Part shown: piece after piece, positions 7,087 through 12,895 of the stretch
Layout of the letters: each line of letters begins with the position of its first letter
How positions within the stretch are numbered: the first letter of the stretch is position 1
NCBI GenBank assembly: GCA_031277045.1
Contig: JAISLX010000157.1
Coordinates: 1-12,895, forward strand
Length of the DNA: 12,895 nt
DNA from: Treponema sp.
GTDB taxonomy: Bacteria; Spirochaetota; Spirochaetia; Treponematales; Breznakiellaceae
Reading direction: 5' to 3'
Notes under the pieces: generated by a model
Told to the model about the DNA's origin: nothing
The model's database searches: none
What the model saw: only the letters and a program-made list of their open reading frames with translations
Made by a program: the position numbers and the translations under genes

Positions 7087-8636
7087 AACGGTTTTCAAAC
7101 GGCGGCCGGCCGCTCGGCCTGCTGGCCGCCTTTGTCCTTTTCGGGGCCTCCGCGCTGGGGGCGCAGGATTACTGGTTTGACTTCGCGGACGGCGCCGGAA
7201 ACGGCGGCGCTGAAAGTGTCGAAAGCGCCGGAAACAGCGGTTCCGGCGGCCTAACCGGCAAGACCGGGCTTAGAGCGGGCGGGGAGATTGCCGCGGAACT
7301 CCTGGTGTTTCCCCGCGAATTGCGCGACAGGGGGGGGGGCGCGGATTGGGGCAATCTGATAAACGCCAAACTCAATATCGGGGCGTCAAGCTCCAGGGCC
7401 GAGGCGGTGCTGAATTTCAAGCTGTCTCCGGCCGCGCTCGCGGCTTCCGGCAGCCCGTTCTGGACCCCTCCGGTCATCGACGAAGCCTATCTGCGGGTCT
7501 TCCTGGGGTCCCTGACCCTGGAAACGGGCCTGCGGAAGCTGGCCTGGGGCCGCGCGGACATCCGGGGTCCGCTTGACGTAACCAACCCCCTGGACTACAC
7601 GGACCTGACCAACGCGGGCGACACGATGGGCCGCAAGATAGCCCGGCCCATGATCCGCGCTTCCCTTCCTCTGGGCGCCGCCGCCGGCCTGGAGGGGGTT
7701 TTTATTCCCTCGTTCCAGGGCCACCTCTACGCCCTGGACCCGGACCATCGCTGGCACCCCAGCGCCATAACCACCGGCCGCCGGGACCGCATGATCGGGG
7801 ACCTGGCGGCGGGAATTGTAGAACGTCTGCCCGTACCCCTTATATCCCCGGACCAGTTAGCCGCTATGATACAATCCAATCCAAATGCGCCTGCCATTGG
7901 CCCAAACGATATTCCCGACACCCGCGGCCTTGAGTACGCCCAGGGGGGCATTAGGTTCAGCGCCACGCTGGGACACGCGGACATCGGGGCGCAGTACTAC
8001 TCAGGCCACCTGTTCCGGCCCAGTTTTACGATTGGGGGGGCGGAAGAACTCCTGGCCACGATACCCGCCATTCCCATTCTCCAGTTGGAAAATGCTCTTC
8101 AATCGGCGAATCTGAAGCCCCGCATCGCGTACAACCGCTACCACCAGATCGGCCTGGACTATACTCAGGTGATCTTTGACTCAGGCTTCCGGGCGGAACT
8201 GGCGGCTTTCATTACCGGAGACCTTGGGGGGGACGACGGGGGCGTCTACAATCCCTTCCTGGCCTGGTCCGCGGGCTTTGACCGGGATATCTTGGGCTTC
8301 ACGTTTTTTATCGAGGCGGACGGGAACATACGCCTGCTCGAAGGCAGGGTGGGAAGCAGTGCCGCCCTGGACACGGAGGCGGGTTCCCCCTTTACCGCGA
8401 CGGCCCTGACTGCCCAGGTTTCCCGGGCCTTTTTCCAGGACCGGCTGGAGGCGAAATTCGGCCTTCTGTGGAACATTGAAGCCGCCGATGTCTACCTGAT
8501 GCCCTCCCTAAGCTACAGCATCGACGATGTAACGGTTGTCCTTTCAGGCGGGATCTTCGCCGGAAAGGACGGGGGGGAACTTTCCCAGTACCGGGACAGG
8601 GCTTATGTCAAAACCGCGCTGACGTATTCGTTTTAG
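7083..8636 (+). CDS. Outer-membrane beta-barrel protein, DUF1302-like (517 aa)
   Basis: GTG 7083 is the start; GGGGAGGG (7068-7075) precedes it by seven bases and it overlaps the previous stop. Residues 1-27 form a signal peptide (cleavage near LGA-Q). The rest alternates short hydrophobic and polar strands and ends ...TALTYSF, the terminal phenylalanine typical of barrels inserted by BamA. The segment GLRKLAWGRADIRGP with VTNPLDYTD (~149-173) recalls DUF1302 and related barrels. In proteobacteria DUF1302 genes neighbour DUF1329 and RND exporter genes, a set like this one. The barrel assignment is firm; the DUF1302 label is tentative. A Gly/Ser-rich stretch follows the signal (~residues 37-62). 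The gene contains a G10 run at 7330-7339 and G7 runs at 8034, 8226 and 8571. Slippage at the G10 run would truncate the protein after about residue 86. Confidence 0.8.
   Translation: MKRFSNGGRPLGLLAAFVLFGASALGAQDYWFDFADGAGNGGAESVESAGNSGSGGLTGKTGLRAGGEIAAELLVFPRELRDRGGGADWGNLINAKLNIGASSSRAEAVLNFKLSPAALAASGSPFWTPPVIDEAYLRVFLGSLTLETGLRKLAWGRADIRGPLDVTNPLDYTDLTNAGDTMGRKIARPMIRASLPLGAAAGLEGVFIPSFQGHLYALDPDHRWHPSAITTGRRDRMIGDLAAGIVERLPVPLISPDQLAAMIQSNPNAPAIGPNDIPDTRGLEYAQGGIRFSATLGHADIGAQYYSGHLFRPSFTIGGAEELLATIPAIPILQLENALQSANLKPRIAYNRYHQIGLDYTQVIFDSGFRAELAAFITGDLGGDDGGVYNPFLAWSAGFDRDILGFTFFIEADGNIRLLEGRVGSSAALDTEAGSPFTATALTAQVSRAFFQDRLEAKFGLLWNIEAADVYLMPSLSYSIDDVTVVLSGGIFAGKDGGELSQYRDRAYVKTALTYSF
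7330..7339 (+). repeat. Homopolymer G10 inside the barrel gene
   Basis: Ten consecutive Gs cover codons 83-86 (Arg-Gly-Gly-Gly). The gene is in frame at this length. Runs of this size in GC-rich or spirochaete genes are prone to slipped-strand changes, so this is a candidate on/off switch. Confidence 0.9.
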
Positions 8637-8649
8637 CGGGTTGAACGAT

Positions 8650-8669
8650 ACCCCGGGCAAGCCCCGGGT
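8650..8669 (+). other. GC hairpin after the barrel gene
   Basis: ACCC-C-GGG (8650-8657) pairs with CCC-C-GGGT (8662-8669) around a CAAG loop, with one C-C mismatch. It starts 13 bases after the barrel stop and is the only candidate for ending the exporter transcript. The absence of a T-run makes it a weak terminator at best, so read-through into the flagellar operon is possible. Confidence 0.4.
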
Positions 8670-8712
8670 GCAGTATTTGACGCCGGGACCGGCCCGTTTA
8701 AGAGGTTTACGT

Positions 8713-8738
8713 TAAAAAAAAAAATCACCCGCCGATAT
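8713..8738 (+). promoter_or_regulatory. Sigma-28 (FliA/SigD-type) promoter of the flgN operon
   Basis: TAAA at 8713-8716 and GCCGATAT at 8731-8738 are 14 bases apart. This matches the known sigma-28/SigD pattern TAAA-N14-16-GCCGATA(A/T) with a complete -10. The position, 24 bases before the flgN ATG, and the late-class flagellar genes that follow support it. The predicted start is about 8744-8746, giving a leader of only 16-18 bases that still contains the AAGGGG ribosome site. The -35 is the first part of an A11 run (8714-8724). Confidence 0.85.
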
Positions 8739-8756
8739 GTAATCGAAGGGGTGATT
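8714..8756 (-). terminator. Intrinsic terminator on the minus strand, overlapping the flgN promoter
   Basis: AATCACCC (8723-8730) and GGGTGATT (8749-8756) pair perfectly over eight bases. An inner CGAT/ATCG (8733-8736 and 8742-8745) adds four pairs around a five-base loop. Read on the minus strand, the hairpin is followed directly by an unbroken T-run (complement of A 8714-8724), the textbook form of a Rho-independent terminator. On the plus strand there is no T-run, and the right arm contains the flgN Shine-Dalgarno sequence. No minus-strand gene to the right needs it, so it would act on antisense transcription of the flagellar operon. Confidence 0.65.
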
Positions 8757-8761
8757 CAGAA

Positions 8762-9244
8762 ATGCACAAAGTCTGTTCCCAGGTTCTAGGGCGGGAGGCC
8801 GAACTCCTGCAAGGTATCGCGGAAGCTCAAAAGCGGGTCCGGAACGCGGTGATTAAACGGAAATGGGCCGATTTCGAGACCATTTTGGCCGCCATAGGCC
8901 GGACCGCCGCGGAACTGGAAGGGCTGGAAAGGGAACGAAAGGCTCTTTTTGGTAAATTATCCGGTGGTTTTCCGGACAATGAAGCCGGTTTCTACCGGTT
9001 TCTCGCATTCCTTCCTCCCGGCGAACAAAAAGAACTAACGGCGAAATACCGGGAACTCAAGATAGCGGCGCTCCGGATCAAAATCAACAACGAGAATCTT
9101 CTGGCCTATATCACCGGAATCAAGGCCACCATGTCGGCCTTTATCGAGTCCGCCTTTCCCGACCGCAGGGGGCGGGTTTACTCCCGCAGCGGCGCGGTAA
9201 TGCCCCAGGACATGCGCTGTATGGTGCTTAACCGCAGCCTTTAG
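8762..9244 (+). CDS. flgN: FlgN-like flagellar export chaperone (160 aa)
   Basis: This is a small, helix-rich, charged protein with heptad-like stretches (about residues 12-65 and 88-120), directly before flgK and flgL, as expected for FlgN. FlgN keeps the junction proteins FlgK and FlgL soluble in the cytoplasm and delivers them to the flagellar type III export gate. FlgN proteins vary widely in sequence, so the call leans on size, helical make-up, an LxxLxxERKALF-type segment near residues 53-64 and position. The ATG at 8762 follows AAGGGG (8746-8751) by ten bases. The stop TAG (9242-9244) overlaps the AGGAG of flgK, so translation of the two is probably coupled. It is the first gene after a sigma-28 promoter. 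Confidence 0.85.
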   Translation: MHKVCSQVLGREAELLQGIAEAQKRVRNAVIKRKWADFETILAAIGRTAAELEGLERERKALFGKLSGGFPDNEAGFYRFLAFLPPGEQKELTAKYRELKIAALRIKINNENLLAYITGIKATMSAFIESAFPDRRGRVYSRSGAVMPQDMRCMVLNRSL

Positions 9245-9252
9245 GAGTAAAT

Positions 9253-11148
9253 ATGACATCCACCTTTATGGGTATCGAAATCGGGAAACGGGGGGTTCAT
9301 GCTCATCAGCAGGCCCTGAACGTTACGGGCCACAACCTGACCAACGCTTCTACCGAAGGCTATTCCCACCAGCGGATCGAGATGTCCGCTTTTGATCCCA
9401 TCTATCTGCCCGGACTTAACCGGGAGGAAACCCCGGGTCAGATTGGCCAAGGGACCGTAGTGGAACGGATTCAGCGGGTCCGGGATCAACTGCTGGACAG
9501 GCAGATCGTCTCCCAGGCTTCCGAGGAGGGGTACTGGCAGACGCGGGATCCCTATGTCAGGATGATGGACCAGATATACCTGGAACCCGGTGAAAAATCC
9601 GTCCGGAGCAAGATGGACGAATTCTGGGACGCGTGGCAGGAGCTGGCGACCTACCCGGCGGATACCCCCCCCCGTACCGCTGTACTGGAACGGGGGAAAA
9701 CCCTTATTGACGGAATACACCACCGCTACCAGGCCCTAAAAGGGCTGCAGGTGATGGCGGACGAGGATATTCAGCTTACCGTGGCCAAGGTAAACGAGAT
9801 TTCCAGGGAAATTGCCGCCCTAAACCGGGATATTGCACGGGTAAAAGCACAGGGAGATAACCCCAACGACCTTATGGACCGCCGGGATCTGCTGGTGGAC
9901 AACCTTTCGTCCATCATCGACATAACCGTGGACTACCGGGACAACGACGAATTCATGGTTCACACTGCGGGGCTCGTGCTGGTTCAGGGGCAGATCGGGC
10001 GGCAGTTTGGGCTGGAACGGAACATCGATACCGAAGGTTACTCCCGGATCGTCTGGCAGGACACCGGGGACGAAGCCCGCTTTCAGCGGGGGAGTTTGGC
10101 GGCCCTGGTGGAACTGCGGGATGTAACCATTGAAGACGAAATTCAGACCCTGGACAACATGACCATGAATTTCGCGGACCTGGTAAACGAAGTCCACCAG
10201 GCCGGTTACGGCATCAACGGTACGACGGGGAACAACTTCTTTTCCGAATATCCCTTTGTTACCAATGTAAACGGAAACTATGACCGGGACGGGGACGGGG
10301 TGTACGATTCCAGTTACATTTACCGCGTCAACGGGACTAACGTCCTGGAAAGCCAGGCCCAGGTTGGACTTGACGGGGAGCTTACCTTTTCCGGTCCCGG
10401 CGGCGAAAATAAAACGATCCCTTACTATTCCACCGACACCGTACAGGACATCATCACCAGAATCAACAATTCGGGGGCCGAGGTGGTAGCCCGGCTTAAC
10501 CGGGACGGTTTTCTTTCCCTCAAGGCTACCACTGCCGGAATTGTGGACGGGCTGGAACGGCAAAACCCCGACTTTGTGATCCGGCATATCGAGGATTCCG
10601 GTTTTTTTCTGGGGGGATACGCGGGGATCTTCGCGGATCCCGGGCCGGGGGGAAGCTATGACTGGGCCCAGGCGGACGCGGCGGGGGTACTGCGGGGCGG
10701 CGCGGAATATTACGCTCTGGCTCCTATCGCCCATCCTTCCGGCTGGATCGAGGTGAACCCCTCCCTGCTCAAGGATCCCGGCTCCGTGGCCTCCGGCTTC
10801 GGCGTTAACGGGCAGCCTGCCAATCCGGGAAACGGCGACGCGGCGGCGGCCATTGCGGCTATCCGCAACACGGCGGTCATGGTCGGATCCCTGGGGACTT
10901 TTGACGATTACTTCGCCGACGCCGCCGGGCGGATCGGTCTGCTGGGGGAGCGGGCGGTAACAGCCCTGGAAACGGAAAACCTGATCATGAAACAACTGCA
11001 TGACATGCGGCAGTCGGTTTCCGGGGTGAATATCGACGAGGAACTTTCCAACATGATCAAGTACCAGCACGGTTACGCCGCCGCCGCCCGGTTTATTACC
11101 ACGGTAAATTCCATGCTGGATACGCTGATCAACCGGATGGGGGTGTAA
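9253..11148 (+). CDS. flgK: Flagellar hook-associated protein 1, FlgK (HAP1, 631 aa)
   Basis: The N-terminal basal-body-rod segment contains the diagnostic QQALNVTGHNLTNASTEGYS near residues 18-37. The C-terminus ends with the family's helical zipper (SGVNIDEELSNMIKYQHGYAAAARFITT and NSMLDTLINRMGV). FlgK forms the first junction ring between hook and filament, which in spirochaetes lies in the periplasm. A flagellin-IN-like motif (TVQDIITRINNSGAEVVARL) lies near residue 396 in the variable middle. The length is normal for treponemes and longer than the ~550 residues of enteric FlgK. Start ATG 9253 is preceded by TAGGAG (9242-9247). A C9 run at 9665-9673 (about codons 138-140) is a possible slippage site. 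flgL begins three bases after the stop. Confidence 0.97.
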   Translation: MTSTFMGIEIGKRGVHAHQQALNVTGHNLTNASTEGYSHQRIEMSAFDPIYLPGLNREETPGQIGQGTVVERIQRVRDQLLDRQIVSQASEEGYWQTRDPYVRMMDQIYLEPGEKSVRSKMDEFWDAWQELATYPADTPPRTAVLERGKTLIDGIHHRYQALKGLQVMADEDIQLTVAKVNEISREIAALNRDIARVKAQGDNPNDLMDRRDLLVDNLSSIIDITVDYRDNDEFMVHTAGLVLVQGQIGRQFGLERNIDTEGYSRIVWQDTGDEARFQRGSLAALVELRDVTIEDEIQTLDNMTMNFADLVNEVHQAGYGINGTTGNNFFSEYPFVTNVNGNYDRDGDGVYDSSYIYRVNGTNVLESQAQVGLDGELTFSGPGGENKTIPYYSTDTVQDIITRINNSGAEVVARLNRDGFLSLKATTAGIVDGLERQNPDFVIRHIEDSGFFLGGYAGIFADPGPGGSYDWAQADAAGVLRGGAEYYALAPIAHPSGWIEVNPSLLKDPGSVASGFGVNGQPANPGNGDAAAAIAAIRNTAVMVGSLGTFDDYFADAAGRIGLLGERAVTALETENLIMKQLHDMRQSVSGVNIDEELSNMIKYQHGYAAAARFITTVNSMLDTLINRMGV

Positions 11149-11151
11149 CAA

Positions 11152-12399
11152 ATGAGACGGGTTTCCACAGACATGCCGAATAACGACATGCGGTACTACC
11201 TGCGCCGTCAGGAAGACGGGCTGGACAACGTTCAGTCAAAAATTGCCAGCCAGTCCCGTATCCTGGCCCTGCGGGACGATCCCCTGGCGGCGAGCCACGC
11301 GGTACGCTACCAGTCCTACTTGGCCCGGCTGGAACGCTTCGAGAAGAATACCTACTACGCCCGGGAACATTACAACAACACCTATGCCTACATGAACGAG
11401 GCCAACGCCGTACTCCAGAGGATTCGGGAACTGGCGGTCCAGGGGGCCAACGGAACCTACGCCGCCGATGACATGAAGATCATGGCGGGGGAAATAAACG
11501 AGCTTATCAAGGAACTGGCGGCCATCGCCAACGCCCAGGGGCCGGACGGCAAACAGATCTTCGCCGGGGACCGGGCCCTTTCCGAACCCTTCCGCATGGT
11601 GGAAGGAACCGTGGCCGGGGGCGGGGAGAGCATGGTGGTCCGGGTTGAATACCGGGGGGCCGGCGCGTCCCGGCGGACCGAAATAAGCGACGGGACCTAT
11701 GCGGAACTGGATATATCCGGCGGCGAGGCCTTTTGGGCTGAAAAGATGCAGATCATCTCCACCCTGGATTCAAGCGAATTCCGGGTCACCGAAGATGCCG
11801 GCATTTTTATTGACGGGGTGGAGATTCCCCTCAGCGTGGGGGACACGGTCCAGGCCGTCATCGCCAAGATCAACGACTCCGCCGCCCCGGTAAAAGCCTA
11901 CCTGGACCCCCAGACCCGGGGCCTTGCCCTGGAAGGGACCAACGCCCACCTCATCCGCCTGGAGGACAGGGAGGGTTCCCGGACCCTCCAGGAACTGGGC
12001 CTGATCCGGGGGAACCCGGTAAACGGGGCCCCCAACTGGGCCGATTCCGCCCGGGTGGCCGGGGGCTCAATCTTCGACATGACGATCCGGCTCCGGGACG
12101 CCCTGTACCGGGGGGACCAGGAATTCGTGGGGAGCCTGGGGATCGGCGGCCTTGATCTGGCCCTGGGAAATCTGAACGCCAAAATCTCCGAGCTGGGAAG
12201 CCGGGAGGAGCGGGCGGAGATGACCTGGCAGCGGCTGAACCAGGAAATCCCCGACGTCACCGCCCAGCTTGGCCGGGAGGCGGGCCTGGACTTTATAAAC
12301 GCCGCCGCGGAACTGGGGATGATGGACTTTGCCCACCGGGCGGCCCTGCAAACCACCGCCAAGATCCTCCCCCCCACGCTGTTGGATTTTTTACGGTAG
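11152..12399 (+). CDS. flgL: Flagellar hook-associated protein 3, FlgL (HAP3, 415 aa)
   Basis: This is a flagellin-family N-terminal helical domain with ILALRDDPLAASHAVRY (~37-53), a coiled region ending in GPDGKQIFAGDRALSEPF (~130-147), a beta-rich middle and a C-terminal flagellin helix (~365-415). It ends LLDFLR, as FlgL proteins often do. FlgL is the second junction protein, which joins FlgK to the first flagellin subunits. A flagellin-IN-like motif (TVQAVIAKINDSAAPVKAYL) is at ~231-250, matching the one in FlgK. At 415 residues it exceeds enteric FlgL (~317) through a larger middle domain. Start ATG 11152 follows the flgK stop by three bases, with GGGGG (11139-11143) as ribosome site. 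A C7 run lies near the 3' end (12369-12375). Confidence 0.96.
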   Translation: MRRVSTDMPNNDMRYYLRRQEDGLDNVQSKIASQSRILALRDDPLAASHAVRYQSYLARLERFEKNTYYAREHYNNTYAYMNEANAVLQRIRELAVQGANGTYAADDMKIMAGEINELIKELAAIANAQGPDGKQIFAGDRALSEPFRMVEGTVAGGGESMVVRVEYRGAGASRRTEISDGTYAELDISGGEAFWAEKMQIISTLDSSEFRVTEDAGIFIDGVEIPLSVGDTVQAVIAKINDSAAPVKAYLDPQTRGLALEGTNAHLIRLEDREGSRTLQELGLIRGNPVNGAPNWADSARVAGGSIFDMTIRLRDALYRGDQEFVGSLGIGGLDLALGNLNAKISELGSREERAEMTWQRLNQEIPDVTAQLGREAGLDFINAAAELGMMDFAHRAALQTTAKILPPTLLDFLR

Positions 12400-12425
12400 G
12401 CGTAATTTAGTTTCAGGAGAACGAG

Positions 12426-12872
12426 GTGAAAGTACGGACCAAGGCCTTTGGCTTTATCGAAGCGGAAGAGCGGCAGAGAATAGTATTCCCCCAGGGACTC
12501 TTCGGGTTTGAGGAACTCAAGGAGTATGTACTCCTGGACGCGGAAAAACAGCCCTTCTACTGGCTCCAATCGGTGGATAAGGAGCAGGTGGCCTTTGTCG
12601 TGGTAAACCCCTTCCTGATCCGCGCCGACTACGAGGTGAATATCGGCAACGAGGAACTGGCGGATATCGGCATCGACGCCCCGGAAAAGACCCTTATCTT
12701 TAGCATCGTTACGATTCCCCCGGCCGGCGATCCCATGACGGTAAACCTGCAGGGCCCCCTGGTGATCAACCGGGATACCCGCCGGGGAAAGCAGGCCATC
12801 CTTACCGACTCCCGCTGGAAGACCAAGCACGACATCATGGCGGAACTTGCCTCCGCCCGGGCCCGGGGGTAA
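12426..12872 (+). CDS. fliW: Flagellar assembly factor FliW (148 aa)
   Basis: Recognised by FPQGLFGFEEL (residues 21-31), a Q-x-x-x-x-F-x-V-V-x-P segment near 51-60, and MTVNLQGPLVIN with ...GKQAIL towards the C-terminus. FliW binds free flagellin. When flagellin is exported, FliW is released, binds CsrA and relieves CsrA repression of flagellin translation; this mechanism was worked out in Bacillus and Campylobacter. Start GTG 12426 is chosen because AGGAG (12415-12419) precedes it by six bases and the protein then begins in line with the family. The 26-base gap after flgL contains CAGGAG, which resembles a CsrA-binding GGA site and would overlap the ribosome site. That is only a suggestion. 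csrA starts three bases after the stop. Confidence 0.96.
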   Translation: MKVRTKAFGFIEAEERQRIVFPQGLFGFEELKEYVLLDAEKQPFYWLQSVDKEQVAFVVVNPFLIRADYEVNIGNEELADIGIDAPEKTLIFSIVTIPPAGDPMTVNLQGPLVINRDTRRGKQAILTDSRWKTKHDIMAELASARARG

Positions 12873-12875
12873 GTC

Positions 12876-12895
12876 ATGCTCATACTCTCCAGAAA
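12876..12895 (+). CDS. csrA: CsrA translational regulator, first codons only
   Basis: ATG at 12876 opens MLILSR(K), the highly conserved N-terminus of CsrA, an RNA-binding dimer that recognises GGA motifs in mRNA leaders. Only six codons and two further bases are in the window. The call rests on this signature plus the position directly after fliW, a standard fliW-csrA pair. GGGGGT (12865-12870), overlapping the end of fliW, can act as ribosome site, so translation is probably coupled. Confidence 0.9.

Noticed and set aside
6304..7098. 264-codon minus-strand open frame opposite the LolA-like gene
   Set aside because: The sense frame has a signal peptide, a Shine-Dalgarno sequence and family motifs; the antisense frame has none.
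9820..11151. 443-codon open frame on the minus strand opposite flgK
   Set aside because: It lies fully antisense to an unmistakable FlgK and its translation resembles no family; a by-product of GC-rich codon use.
11898..12830. 310-codon minus-strand open frame across flgL and fliW
   Set aside because: It spans two clear plus-strand genes and their spacer, with no supporting domain or ribosome site.

Overview
The window looks like chromosomal DNA of a GC-rich spirochaete, most likely a Treponema relative of the termite-gut or Breznakiella type. This rests on the operon order flgN-flgK-flgL-fliW-csrA, on the paired RND/MMPL exporter and LolA-like periplasmic protein, and on a large ankyrin-repeat lipoprotein. 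The genus is inferred from protein flavour and gene order only. Almost all of the window is coding and no gap exceeds about 155 bases. I see no insertion sequence, integrase, CRISPR array or rRNA.

Left part (1-3327): the 3' end of a DUF4384-type gene on the plus strand converges on a 927-residue ankyrin-repeat lipoprotein gene on the minus strand. Divergent from that gene is a tRNA-Leu with anticodon GAG. A 41-base gap between them holds candidate promoters for both.

Middle (3446-8636): three plus-strand genes look like one cell-envelope export unit. They encode an 886-residue RND/MMPL-type inner-membrane exporter, a secreted LolA-like periplasmic carrier and a secreted outer-membrane beta-barrel resembling DUF1302 proteins. 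The last two overlap by four bases (GTGA). The exporter and the carrier are separated by a 152-base spacer packed with palindromes: a 15-bp perfect inverted repeat that encloses the exporter's stop codon, an imperfect hairpin, and a 12-bp perfect inverted repeat. The barrel gene carries a run of ten Gs near its start, a candidate phase-variation switch.

Right part (8713-12895): a flagellar filament-junction operon. A sigma-28/FliA-type promoter (TAAA-N14-GCCGATAT) sits just upstream of flgN, the export chaperone for FlgK and FlgL. It is followed by flgK and flgL (hook-filament junction proteins), fliW (flagellin-binding antagonist of CsrA) and the first codons of csrA. The -10 element lies inside an inverted repeat that also covers the flgN ribosome-binding site and forms a textbook intrinsic terminator on the minus strand. 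The promoter, the control of read-through translation and an antisense terminator are therefore superimposed in about 45 bases. This is the most interesting regulatory spot in the window.
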